Source of the DNA: Vulcanimicrobiota bacterium
Lineage (GTDB): Bacteria > Vulcanimicrobiota > Xenobia > Xenobiales > JADMJV01
Reading direction: 5' to 3'
Assembly (NCBI GenBank): GCA_019637395.1
Contig: JAHBVR010000018.1
Location: forward strand, 108,352 to 172,351
DNA length: 64,000 nucleotides
This document shows, in pieces, positions 8,500-15,929 of this stretch. Positions within the stretch are counted from its first letter, which is position 1. Each line of letters starts with the position of its first letter. A program made the translations under genes and the position numbers. Under the pieces are notes generated by a model, which saw only the letters and a list, made by a program, of their open reading frames with translations, made no database searches and was not told the DNA's origin.

Positions 8500-9960
8500 C
8501 GCATTCAGGCCAATATTCAAAAACCACGGATGGCATCGCATGGCTTGAGTTTGGAGCCGGCTCGGCAACGGTTGTTGACGGCGGAAGGGGAGGCGTTGCG
8601 GTTTCCTATAGATGGCTCTTCCTTCTTTCTGGGCAGCCACCAGGAATGTGTCATCCGCCGGGAAGATGCGCAACCGCGGCACGCCGAGGCGCGTTGGCGG
8701 GAGGGCACGCTTTGGGTGCGGGGTGAGGACACCTTGGCCAATGGGCGCGCCTGCAAAGATTGGACTCCCCTGGGAGACGGCGGCCATATCCAACTGGGCG
8801 ATATCAACCAACCGGCCCTTTCCCTGGCGGTGCTCAGCGAACAAAACTCGACTCCATCGAATCAGACTCTGGCGCTGACCTATTTTGGCGACGCCACCGC
8901 CCCCAACATCGCCCGCGGCGTGGAAAACCAGCCGGGCCGGCTGTCCAGGCTGCTCAGTGAAAATTCCCCGGTGCAAGTCCAGGGCGTGCTCCTGCGCGGC
9001 GGCCGCCTGAATCATCTGGCCAAAGCGGCCCTGCCGGTCACCATGGCCGCCGTCGGCCTGGGCGGAGTCGGCGCCTGCGTGGCCGGACTGATTCACGGCA
9101 TCAACACGCCGCTGCTGGTCATGGGCGGAATCACGGCCCTGGGCGGTGGTCTGGCCGCTTACTCGAGCTGGCAGGACGCGCCCGGACACTGGAAGGCCGC
9201 CACCCGGCGAGCAGAGTTAGCCGGAATTCCTTCCCAGCAAGTTCAAGTCACCAGTCTGGCTGCCGCCCCCTCCGCCAAACAATTCGACCAGGCCTGGAAA
9301 AAGAGCCTGAGCAACTGGCCTCAGGCCCGTCAGGTGGTTTACTTATCCGGCCACGGTTACCAGGACCGAGCCGCCGGCATTTCCTTCCAGCATGTGGCAG
9401 AAACCGTAAAGGGAGCGGAGGCGATCTTACTGGATGCTTGCAACGGCGGGCAGATCGAGGGATTGCTCAAACTGGCCTCGTCGGCCCGCGTAGCCGTCTG
9501 CTCGGAGCATACCGTGCGCGCCTCCGGCTTTCCCCTGGACGCCATGTTCGGCCCCAAAGACTTCCCCCAAGATTCCCGCGCGCTGGCCACCTCACTGGTG
9601 CAATCCGCCGCCAAAGGACGTCCGGCCGAGTCGCTGGTGGCCGTCGATCTGGAAGCGCTCAAGAACAAGTTGCTGCCCAGCCTGGAGAAACTGGCTCGCC
9701 GGCTCAAACACGCCGATAAGCTGGAAACCAAAGAAGCTTTGGATTCCAGCGAGAAGACCGACACAACCGGCCAGAGCACCGTGGACCTGGGCAGCTTTCT
9801 GGCGCAGCTTCCCCAGACGCCGGAAGTCGCCGCCACTCAGCAGGCCCTCAACGAAACGGTGCTGGCCATGGTAGGGCACGGCACTCTCTCGTTTGACCGT
9901 TACTCCCCCACCCATATGCCCGAGTCCTGGCGAGAATTGATGAACCATCTACGACGGTAG
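8497..9960 (+). CDS. FHA domain - two TM helices - clostripain-like (caspase-clan) protease
   Basis: Three parts are visible in this 487-residue protein. An FHA-like domain (about 38-110; FLGSHQECVIRRED, PRHAE, NGR) would bind phospho-threonine. Two closely spaced hydrophobic helices follow at about 176-198 and 204-223. The C-terminal domain has a His-Cys dyad typical of clan CD peptidases: YLSGHGYQ (H286) and LLDACNGGQ (C315), followed by VAVCSEHTVRASGFP, which resembles the clostripain (C11) segment after the catalytic cysteine. Reading: a membrane-anchored cysteine protease gated by phosphorylation (inference). It lies near the kinase/ATPase at 2300-5890 and directly precedes a second FHA gene. 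A tail of about 120 residues is low in known motifs. Substrate and true family assignment need a profile search. Confidence 0.75.
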   Translation: MRIQANIQKPRMASHGLSLEPARQRLLTAEGEALRFPIDGSSFFLGSHQECVIRREDAQPRHAEARWREGTLWVRGEDTLANGRACKDWTPLGDGGHIQLGDINQPALSLAVLSEQNSTPSNQTLALTYFGDATAPNIARGVENQPGRLSRLLSENSPVQVQGVLLRGGRLNHLAKAALPVTMAAVGLGGVGACVAGLIHGINTPLLVMGGITALGGGLAAYSSWQDAPGHWKAATRRAELAGIPSQQVQVTSLAAAPSAKQFDQAWKKSLSNWPQARQVVYLSGHGYQDRAAGISFQHVAETVKGAEAILLDACNGGQIEGLLKLASSARVAVCSEHTVRASGFPLDAMFGPKDFPQDSRALATSLVQSAAKGRPAESLVAVDLEALKNKLLPSLEKLARRLKHADKLETKEALDSSEKTDTTGQSTVDLGSFLAQLPQTPEVAATQQALNETVLAMVGHGTLSFDRYSPTHMPESWRELMNHLRR

Positions 9961-10018
9961 GTAAACCTGACACGCTTGGCAAATCACCAAACGCAAGCTA
10001 AAGAGGAGTCCGTGCCGC

Positions 10019-10882
10019 GTGTTCAGTTGTGGTCTTCAGGTCCGCGTATCCCAAGGTCCCGATAAAGGACGAACTTTCCCGCTCGACAGCGCGGAAATCA
10101 CCATTGGAAGAGCCAGAACCCCGGGTGACCGGGCGCCCGGCTGGGTGCTGCTCAACGACCCGCAGACCTCGCGCATTCACGCTGACCTGCAGTGGAACCA
10201 TGAAGGCAACCACTACCTGTTGATCCACCGATCGGATACCAATCCCACCGAGGTCAACGGCCAGCCGGTGACCGAGGCGGTGGTGTTGAAGATCGGCGAC
10301 CACGTGCGCCTGGGTTCGACCATCCTGGACATCCAGCAGGCTGACTTCCGCTTCGGCGGAGTGGCCCCGGAGAACATCGCCAAAATCCACGAAGCTCGCC
10401 GCAGCGGCCAGACCGGAATCAATCATGAGCTGGCCTACCGCGACCCGGTCAAAGAAGGCGAGGCGCGCGGCAATACCAAGTCGGCCGGTCGCAAAATCGC
10501 CCTGTCCACCCGTCCCAAGCTCAGTCTGGAGATTCTGGGCGGCAATCAGCAGGGCACCAAGCTGCCGATGACGGGATTTCAAATTCAGGTGGGCGGCAAT
10601 CGGGTCGAAGACCTGCCGGACGGTCCTCAGTGGTGGGACCAGGATCTGGCCTTGAACGAAGCCGCCCTGCCCTACCGTTGCATGGCCTGGAAATGGCGCG
10701 AACTGGACAAGGCTTTTGAAGTGCAGCTGCTGCGGACTTTGAGCCTGCCGATCACGGTGGAGCGGCGCGTGGACGGCACCGAATGGATTGCCGAAATGCC
10801 CCCTCAGTCGGTAGTTCGGGTGCGCCCTTACGACCTGCTCTATATCGGCAATACCGCCCTGCAGTTGGTGGTGGACCGCTGA
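10019..10882 (+). CDS. FHA-domain protein, probably two FHA folds
   Basis: The N-terminal half (about residues 5-105) is a good FHA domain: TIGRARTPGD (Gly-Arg), SRIHADLQ (Ser-x-x-His) and VNGQPV (Asn-Gly) are the phosphopeptide-binding signatures. A charged linker follows. The C-terminal half (about 165-287) looks like a second, degenerate beta-sandwich ending DLLYIGNTALQLVV. No signal peptide or TM segment is present. The GTG start at 10019 has AGAGGAG 10 nt upstream. It follows the FHA-protease gene by 58 nt and its stop overlaps a possible CTG start of the next gene, so it heads a coupled operon with the phosphopantetheinyl transferase and two glycosyltransferases. Likely an adaptor for Thr-phosphorylated partners. 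Confidence 0.85.
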   Translation: MFSCGLQVRVSQGPDKGRTFPLDSAEITIGRARTPGDRAPGWVLLNDPQTSRIHADLQWNHEGNHYLLIHRSDTNPTEVNGQPVTEAVVLKIGDHVRLGSTILDIQQADFRFGGVAPENIAKIHEARRSGQTGINHELAYRDPVKEGEARGNTKSAGRKIALSTRPKLSLEILGGNQQGTKLPMTGFQIQVGGNRVEDLPDGPQWWDQDLALNEAALPYRCMAWKWRELDKAFEVQLLRTLSLPITVERRVDGTEWIAEMPPQSVVRVRPYDLLYIGNTALQLVVDR

Positions 10883-11571
10883 GCCCTAAAGTCTACTGGT
10901 TTCGTCTCGATGACGAGTGGAGCGAGGAACGACTGAATGGGTGGCTGATTCCCGAGGAACGCGAGCGCTGCCGGCGCCTGGTTTTTGACCACCATCGCCG
11001 CCGCCAGCTGGTGGCCTGCGCCGCCCTCCGGCAGTTGCTTTCCCTGCATCTACGCCGACCGGCCAGCGAGTTGCGTTGGGAAAAGGCGGCGCACGGCAAA
11101 CCCTATCTGGCGGATGGCAGTTGCCACTTCAACCTGACCCATTCGGAGAACGTGGCCGCCCTGGCCGTCTCCTCTCAGGAGCTGGGGCTGGACGTCGAAG
11201 ACCGGACCCGCCGAGTTGAGTATTTGGCCTTGGGCAAACGCTTTTTCGCCGCCCCCGAGGCAGCCGAACTCGAACGCTCGGCCGACCCTCGGCATTTTTT
11301 TTTCGAGGTCTGGACCGCCAAAGAAGCCTATATCAAAGCGCTGGGCGACGGCCTGACCCACCCCCTCGATCAGTTTCTGACCCGCTACCAGGGTCGTTGG
11401 GGGCTTTTTGACCTGCGCGGCCAGGTTCTACCCTGGCACCTGAGCCGCCCTTTGTGCCCCTTTCCGGAAACCAGCGCGGCCCTGGCCAGCCGGGAACCCG
11501 GCCCACCCGAATGCTTCCTTTTGACGGCGGCAGGGGAGCTGGCGGCTCTGCCCGTAGCCTCCGGCCGATGA
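10783..11571 (+). CDS. 4'-phosphopantetheinyl transferase (Sfp family)
   Basis: Transfers the 4'-phosphopantetheine arm of CoA to carrier proteins of fatty acid, polyketide or peptide synthesis. Seen: KAAHGKPYL, CHFNLTHSENVAALA, GLDVEDRTR (Mg-binding Asp and Glu) and VWTAKEAYIKALGDGL, the canonical W-x2-KEA signature. The start is uncertain. ATG 10783 lies inside the FHA gene and would add about 32 unlikely residues. No ATG, GTG or TTG lies between it and the conserved region. A CTG at 10879 overlaps the FHA stop as CTGA and begins the protein just before PKVYWFRL, so it may be the true start. The downstream glycosyltransferase starts within this stop codon (ATGA). No synthase genes are in the window. 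Confidence 0.88.
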   Translation: MDCRNAPSVGSSGAPLRPALYRQYRPAVGGGPLSPKVYWFRLDDEWSEERLNGWLIPEERERCRRLVFDHHRRRQLVACAALRQLLSLHLRRPASELRWEKAAHGKPYLADGSCHFNLTHSENVAALAVSSQELGLDVEDRTRRVEYLALGKRFFAAPEAAELERSADPRHFFFEVWTAKEAYIKALGDGLTHPLDQFLTRYQGRWGLFDLRGQVLPWHLSRPLCPFPETSAALASREPGPPECFLLTAAGELAALPVASGR

Positions 11572-12392
11572 ATTTCAGTCTCGTCATCCCCACCAGAAAT
11601 CGCGCTCAGGCCTTGCGGCTGACCTTGCAACACCTGAGCCTATCCGTATACCCTTTCGATGACTTTGAAGTGCTGGTGGTGGACGATGGAAGTCAGGACG
11701 AAACGCCGCTCGTCCTGCGGGAGTGGGCGGAAAAGTTGCCGCTGCGGTCTTTCACCCAAGAGCACGGGGGCACCAGCCGGGCCCGCAACCAGGCCATCGA
11801 AGCGGCCCGCGGCCGCCACATCATGTTCATCGACGACGATGTGCTCGTGCCCCCCGATTTCTTGCGCCGCCACGCCCGACTGCAGGCAGCCCACCCCGGC
11901 CATCTGGTGCGCGGTCCGGTGGTCAACGTGGCGCGCCCGCTCTACCCTCCCCTACCCGCTTTGACTCAGCCCTGGCGCCATTTTTCCAAGAATTATCTGT
12001 GCACCAGCAACGCTTCCATCGAGCGGGAACTGCTGGTCCGAGCCGGGCTTTTCGACCCGACTTTTGTGCGTTGGGAAGACGCCGAGCTGGGAGTCAGGCT
12101 GAAACGCCTGGGAGTGCGCCGGGTCTTTGACAACCAGACCTTCGTGTATCACTGGAAGCCGCCGCTGGAACATCCGCAGCGCCTGCGCGTGGCGGAGCTG
12201 GACGGCCAGGCCGCCGCCCAGCTCTACAAACGTTACCCCGGCCTGCGTATGTGGCTGCGTTCCGGTCTGCACCGCCTGAATCGCTGGAAAAATCGTTTTT
12301 TGTTGGGGTTGCCTCTACCCGGTCGGTGGCGCCGTGCCGTCCAGGTGGAGGAGGCTTATCTGCGAGCGGGCCTGGCAGAACTGGCCCGATGA
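11568..12392 (+). CDS. Family 2 glycosyltransferase
   Basis: A cytoplasmic GT-A fold sugar transferase of 274 residues. It opens with SLVIPTRNRAQALR, has the nucleotide-sugar site VLVVDDGSQDET and the metal-binding IMFIDDDVLVPP, and an acceptor-side WEDAELGVRLKRLG segment. ATG at 11568 overlaps the upstream TGA (ATGA), and its own stop overlaps the next start in the same way, so the phosphopantetheinyl transferase and both glycosyltransferases are probably translated as a coupled set. Sugar donor and acceptor cannot be read from sequence. The pair probably decorates a surface polymer or a secondary product. It resembles the next gene over its whole length (tandem paralogues). Confidence 0.88.
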   Translation: MNFSLVIPTRNRAQALRLTLQHLSLSVYPFDDFEVLVVDDGSQDETPLVLREWAEKLPLRSFTQEHGGTSRARNQAIEAARGRHIMFIDDDVLVPPDFLRRHARLQAAHPGHLVRGPVVNVARPLYPPLPALTQPWRHFSKNYLCTSNASIERELLVRAGLFDPTFVRWEDAELGVRLKRLGVRRVFDNQTFVYHWKPPLEHPQRLRVAELDGQAAAQLYKRYPGLRMWLRSGLHRLNRWKNRFLLGLPLPGRWRRAVQVEEAYLRAGLAELAR

Positions 12393-13282
12393 TCGACGTC
12401 AGCATCGGCATTTGCACACGCAACCGCTGGGCCACTCTGGAACAGGTTTTGCTTTCGTTACGCGACCAGACGCTGGGCAACGAGCGCTTCGAGGTGGTGC
12501 TGGTGGATGACGGCTCGACCGATGAAACCGCCGCCATGGTGCGACGCCTGCGTTCGCAGGTTGAATATTCGCTGGGTTACCTGTGGCAGCCTCACGGCGC
12601 TCTGGCCACGGCCCGCAATACCGGTATCCGGGCCGCCCGCGGCCAGGTCATGCTCTACATTGACGATGACGTAATGGCCCACCCCCGCCTGCTCGAGGAG
12701 CACATGGCCATTCACCGCCAGTATGACCGCTGCGTTTGCAATGGCTGGGTCAACCACGTGACCGAGGCGGTGCGGCCGGCAAACCCCAAGTTCACCGCCG
12801 CCGATATTTCCACGTCCTTCTTCTGGACCAGCAACGTATCGGTCAAGCTGGCTCACTTGAAAGAAGCCGGCTGTTTCGATGAGGACTTTAAAGAGTATGG
12901 TTGGGAAGATCAGGAACTGGGCCTGCGCTTGATGGCCATCGGGCTCAAGAAGCGGAACAACTATAAGGCCATCGGTTTTCATATCAAGAAGCCGCCCACT
13001 CGGGCCAACATCGCCGGAGCCCTGGCTCAGGCCCGCGCCAAAGCCCGTTCCGCGCGCATTTACATCGAGAAACACCCGCGCCTGCGCTCGCGCTTTTCCA
13101 CCGGTGCCCATCCCCCCCGGTTGGCTCTGGCCAACCTGGCCAACTGGGGCGGTTGGTGGGAGCGTTACTTGCGGAGTCAGCTTCCCCAGGGCGAACCCGA
13201 AAAGCCGCTCACCCCACATCAGGCCTATTGCCTGCGCGAACTGGCCACTGTCGAATACTTCCGAGTCTTGCAAGAAGGCTGA
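12389..13282 (+). CDS. Family 2 glycosyltransferase
   Basis: Second GT2 enzyme of the coupled operon, 297 residues. Motifs: SIGICTRNRWATLEQ, VVLVDDGSTDETAAM, MLYIDDDVMAHP and YGWEDQELGLRLMAIG. The start ATG at 12389 lies within the upstream stop (ATGA). It is a diverged tandem copy of the preceding gene, so the two may act in sequence on one glycan. The gene ends exactly where a double copy of the dispersed hairpin repeat begins (13283), which may act as a transcription attenuator between this operon and the ACT-domain gene. Confidence 0.88.
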   Translation: MIDVSIGICTRNRWATLEQVLLSLRDQTLGNERFEVVLVDDGSTDETAAMVRRLRSQVEYSLGYLWQPHGALATARNTGIRAARGQVMLYIDDDVMAHPRLLEEHMAIHRQYDRCVCNGWVNHVTEAVRPANPKFTAADISTSFFWTSNVSVKLAHLKEAGCFDEDFKEYGWEDQELGLRLMAIGLKKRNNYKAIGFHIKKPPTRANIAGALAQARAKARSARIYIEKHPRLRSRFSTGAHPPRLALANLANWGGWWERYLRSQLPQGEPEKPLTPHQAYCLRELATVEYFRVLQEG

Positions 13283-13367
13283 CCCCAGGAGGCGTAGCCC
13301 CCCTGGAACACAAAAATGGGGGGTCCCAGGGGGAGGCGCAGCCCCCCCTGGAACACGAAGGAGGGGC
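13283..13367. repeat. Dispersed GC-rich hairpin repeat, copy 3 (tandem pair)
   Basis: Two tandem units, each a G-run arm, a short GCGYAG loop and a C-run arm ending CTGGAACAC. They fill the whole gap between the second glycosyltransferase and the ACT-domain gene. The last bases, GAAGGAGGGG, form the Shine-Dalgarno of the downstream gene. Confidence 0.8.
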
Positions 13368-13368
13368 C

Positions 13369-13899
13369 ATGAAACATCATCTCGTCTTCTCTCTACTCGG
13401 CCCTGATCGCACCGGCCTGGTCGACCGCGTCACTCAGACCCTGGCCAAACACCGCGCCAATCTGGAAGACTCTCGCATGTCGGTGCTGGGCGGCGAATTC
13501 GCCATGATGTTCCTGTGCTCGGTGGAAGCTGCCCAGAAAGATGCTCTCCAGGCAGATCTGGGGGCGGTGGCTCAAGAACTGGAATTGCTCATCCAGTGCA
13601 AGCAAACCACGCTGCGCAAGAGCCACTCCGGCATGCTGCCGCTCCAATTGGCCGTGCGCGGGGCTGATCACGAAGGCATTGTGCACGAACTGGTGCACCA
13701 TCTCGTCGAACAGGGTGTCTCGGTGGACAACCTGGAATCTCAGTTGGTCAATGCCCCCTACAGTGGCGTGCCGCTCTTCGAGATGCAGATGCGCATCAGC
13801 GCGCCGGCTTCCGTTTCGCTTTCGGCGCTACGGCGCAAGTTGCAAGCCGTGGGTGACGAGCTGAACGTGGATGTGGAAATCGAGACGGCATCTGTTTAA
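13369..13899 (+). CDS. Double ACT-domain protein, GcvR-like
   Basis: 176 residues made of two ACT domains: first VFSLLGPDRTGLVDRVTQTL, second LAVRGADHEGIVHELVHHL. This is the architecture of the glycine-cleavage regulator GcvR, which binds small ligands or a partner regulator and has no DNA-binding domain of its own. ATG at 13369 was chosen because GGAGGGG lies 4-9 nt upstream and the conserved fold begins at once. An upstream in-frame extension would translate the repeat. That Shine-Dalgarno is part of the dispersed repeat. No glycine-cleavage genes are in the window, so the regulated pathway is not shown. Confidence 0.85.
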   Translation: MKHHLVFSLLGPDRTGLVDRVTQTLAKHRANLEDSRMSVLGGEFAMMFLCSVEAAQKDALQADLGAVAQELELLIQCKQTTLRKSHSGMLPLQLAVRGADHEGIVHELVHHLVEQGVSVDNLESQLVNAPYSGVPLFEMQMRISAPASVSLSALRRKLQAVGDELNVDVEIETASV

Positions 13900-13916
13900 C
13901 TTGACGGTGACCGGGA

Positions 13917-13931
13917 TAGAATAGCCAAATG
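13917..13931 (+). promoter_or_regulatory. Possible leaderless -10 element
   Basis: TAGAAT at 13917-13922 is followed by 6 nt and the ATG at 13929. There is no Shine-Dalgarno. TTGACG at 13901 is too close (10 nt) to serve as a standard -35. Confidence 0.4.
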
Positions 13932-14450
13932 TTGGTGACACTTTGCGATCGTACCACTGGCCAGGTCCTCGGCCAGATCTCCAAAGCGGACTTTACCGTG
14001 ATTCAAGAGATTCTTGAAGAAGAAAACGAAAGCGACGTGGATTACTATATCCAGGACAGCTCCCTGGAGTTGCTCTCCCAGGCGGGCCTCTCGCCGGACG
14101 GCCACCTGTTGCTGACCCGGTCGCTGGGCGATCACGCCGATCTCGAGTTCGGCTGGGAAACTCCGCTGGAGAGTGATACCGGCCTTAAAGGCAGCATCTC
14201 CACCGAAGGCGGTGACCGCCCCGCTCCCGGCCTGGCCGTGGAAGCCCGTTTCGGCAAGGAGCGCTACTGGACTTTCACCCGTGAGGACGGCGGTTTCGAA
14301 CTACTGTTGCCACGCGAGTCTCGCAGCTACCAGGTGAGTGTGGCCGTCGTCGGCGGCAAGGTGATCTGGTCGGAAGCCCTGGACGCCGAAGCGGGCGAAA
14401 TCACTCGCCTGGGCGATCTACCGCTGGATATTCTGGTCGAACAAAGCTAG
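13929..14450 (+). CDS. Hypothetical acidic protein with possible carboxypeptidase-regulatory-like fold
   Basis: 173 residues with no recognised family. The first half is acidic and helical (EILEEENESD). The second half reads like a beta-sandwich of the carboxypeptidase-regulatory type: GLAVEARFGKERYWTFTREDGGFELLLP, then YQVSVAVVGGKVIWSE and LPLDILVEQ. No signal peptide or TM segment. It starts at ATG 13929 just downstream of a -10-like TAGAAT and has no Shine-Dalgarno. It stands alone between the ACT-domain gene and a convergent secreted-protein gene. Confidence 0.6.
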   Translation: MLVTLCDRTTGQVLGQISKADFTVIQEILEEENESDVDYYIQDSSLELLSQAGLSPDGHLLLTRSLGDHADLEFGWETPLESDTGLKGSISTEGGDRPAPGLAVEARFGKERYWTFTREDGGFELLLPRESRSYQVSVAVVGGKVIWSEALDAEAGEITRLGDLPLDILVEQS

Positions 14451-14517
14451 AAGTCCGGCCACAACCTGTTGGGCGTCGCGCAGTCTCCAGCCCCTTCTTG
14501 ACGTTCCGGCCGCCCTC

Positions 14518-15063
14518 CTAGCGACAGCGTCGGCCCCAGCCTCGATAGACGCCGGCGCCGAAGAAAGTCGGGAAACCGCCGCCATACCAGGGCCGGCCCC
14601 AGTAGTTTCCAAAGCCCAGGCCGAAGCCGACACTGGGCCGCGAACCGGCCACCTGGCGGTTAAAGTTTTCGTCGCGCTGGCCGCGCGCCGCCTTGTCCAC
14701 TTCTTCCACCTGGGCCACCATTTGCTGGCCCACCTTCTGACCTTCCTCATCCAAAGTAGAGACGGGCAGGCTCATGCGCACGCGGTTACTGGCCACCTCC
14801 AGCTCCATGAAGGCGCCGCGGGTGCTTTCCCAGTCGACCTCCTCCGGCTCGAGGGCCTGCCGGGCGGCCGCCGCAGCCGTGGCCAGACGGCCCATATCGT
14901 CCACTGCCATCTTCTGCCCCCAGGTCAGGTTGGGATTATCGGGGCCCATTTTCTGGCGCAGCACCAGAGCTTGCTCCTCGATGGCTTTCGCCTCGCCGGC
15001 CAGAGGATGGGCCAGAGCCGTTGAAGTCAAGAAACAAAGGCAGAGAAGACAATTCAATCGCAT
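14518..15063 (-). CDS. Hypothetical secreted protein with Gly/Tyr-rich C-terminus
   Basis: 181 residues. A signal peptide is clear (LNCLLCLCFLTSTALA, cleavage after about residue 18). The mature protein is helical (EEQALVLRQKM, LATAAAAARQAL) and ends in an aromatic, glycine-rich tail (GFGLGFGNYWGRPWYGGG) with a final basic cluster. I recognise no family. An envelope or periplasmic location is likely. I chose ATG 15063 because the signal peptide starts there and a TATAGT sits exactly 6 nt upstream. The longer frame to 15192 lacks any such signal. Confidence 0.7.
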   Translation of the reverse strand: MRLNCLLCLCFLTSTALAHPLAGEAKAIEEQALVLRQKMGPDNPNLTWGQKMAVDDMGRLATAAAAARQALEPEEVDWESTRGAFMELEVASNRVRMSLPVSTLDEEGQKVGQQMVAQVEEVDKAARGQRDENFNRQVAGSRPSVGFGLGFGNYWGRPWYGGGFPTFFGAGVYRGWGRRCR

Positions 15064-15069
15064 GACCTT

Positions 15070-15076
15070 ACTATAC
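15070..15076. promoter_or_regulatory. Shared divergent -10 element
   Basis: ACTATAC reads TATAGT on the minus strand, 6 nt from the ATG at 15063 (leaderless spacing), and TATAC on the plus strand, ahead of the gene at 15093, which has its own AGGA ribosome site. The two genes may therefore compete for one promoter core. Confidence 0.35.
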
Positions 15077-15092
15077 AACAGGAACGCCCGGA

Positions 15093-15527
15093 ATGACAGA
15101 GAATGGGCCGCTCGTGGTTGCAGATAATCATTCAGCAAGTGTAGGCCAACTGGTCGTCCCCCCGTGGGCCGGAACCTTGGTCGGCGCCGCAACCGGCGCT
15201 TATTTTATCCACTCAGCGAATCAGTCGCTGACGAGCGGGATTCCCGCCATTCTTGGATTTGCCATTCTCGGCCTCTTCTTTTCCCTGTGTGCCAACCGCA
15301 CAACTCTACTGGGATACCTTTTGGTCGGCGTTTTTATGGGTATAAACTGTGGCATCTTGACAAGTCTGGTGAGGTTATGCCATCTCGACGAGAACTGGCC
15401 TCTGGCCGTTGAACATCACACCAGCTGGAAGCTGTGCTTTGGATTCGGCGAGATTCTCGCCGTGACCGCCATCTTGTTTAGTTTCATTCAAGGTAGTCCA
15501 GAGCAAAAAACTGTACCGAAGGACTAG
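15093..15527 (+). CDS. Hypothetical small integral membrane protein
   Basis: 144 residues with about four membrane segments (WAGTLVGAATGAYFI, PAILGFAILGLFFSL, LLGYLLVGVFMGINCG, ILAVTAILFSFI). No family recognised. The start at 15093 has AGGA 10-13 nt upstream. It is divergent from the secreted-protein gene and lies just before the carbamoyltransferase cassette, with only 6 nt to the DUF5989 gene, so it may be its first member. Base composition is slightly less GC-rich than its neighbours. Confidence 0.65.
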   Translation: MTENGPLVVADNHSASVGQLVVPPWAGTLVGAATGAYFIHSANQSLTSGIPAILGFAILGLFFSLCANRTTLLGYLLVGVFMGINCGILTSLVRLCHLDENWPLAVEHHTSWKLCFGFGEILAVTAILFSFIQGSPEQKTVPKD

Positions 15528-15533
15528 ACCTTT

Positions 15534-15695
15534 ATGAAATCAGCGATGCGCACCGTCAAAGAACTGATGGGCATGCTCTGGAAAGAGAAGATGTGGTGGC
15601 TGATCCCCATGATGCTCATCATGCTCATCTTCATCTTCATTATCGTCTTTGGCAACTCGACCGGCCTGGGACCGTTCCTCTACACCCTATTTTAA
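15534..15695 (+). CDS. DUF5989-family small membrane protein (SxtK-like)
   Basis: 53 residues with a basic, Met-rich amphipathic start (VKELMGMLWKEKMWW), one hydrophobic helix (MMLIMLIFIFIIVFG) and the family's closing GPFLYTLF. Proteins of this size and ending regularly sit next to NodU/CmcH-type carbamoyltransferases, as here. The role is unknown; a membrane anchor or partner for the transferase is a reasonable guess. It begins at ATG 15534 and ends 18 nt before the next gene. Confidence 0.8.
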   Translation: MKSAMRTVKELMGMLWKEKMWWLIPMMLIMLIFIFIIVFGNSTGLGPFLYTLF

Positions 15696-15713
15696 CTTCA
15701 AAGGAAACCCCGT

Positions 15714-15929
15714 ATGTTCGGCTACTTGAAAGAGTCTTTTAAGGCCATTGGTGAATTCCAGTCGCGCCTCATCTTGACCGGCTTTTACTTCCTGATCGTG
15801 CCGGTCTTCTCGCTGATGGCGCGGATGAGCGGCGACGCTCTCGGCTTTAACGGCATCAAACAGTCTTCTTCCTGGCTTAAACGGAGCAAGGGCGAACACA
15901 CCCTGGCGGAAGCTCAAAGGCAATACTGA
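15714..15929 (+). CDS. SxtJ-like small membrane protein
   Basis: 71 residues: a short amphipathic start, a hydrophobic segment (LILTGFYFLIVPVFSLMA), and a polar tail with the SSSWLKR motif seen in SxtJ-like proteins. It starts at ATG 15714 (AAAGGAAA about 10 nt upstream) and its stop overlaps the carbamoyltransferase start (TGATG). The three-gene order DUF5989 - SxtJ-like - carbamoyltransferase is recurrent in bacteria. Biochemical role not established. Confidence 0.7.
   Translation: MFGYLKESFKAIGEFQSRLILTGFYFLIVPVFSLMARMSGDALGFNGIKQSSSWLKRSKGEHTLAEAQRQY

Noticed and set aside
13283..13367. CRISPR-like tandem units
   Set aside because: Only two units with no spacer variation and a hairpin core shared with dispersed copies; there is no cas gene.
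13901..13922. TTGACG ... TAGAAT as a classical promoter
   Set aside because: The spacer is only 10 nt; the TAGAAT alone fits a leaderless start better.
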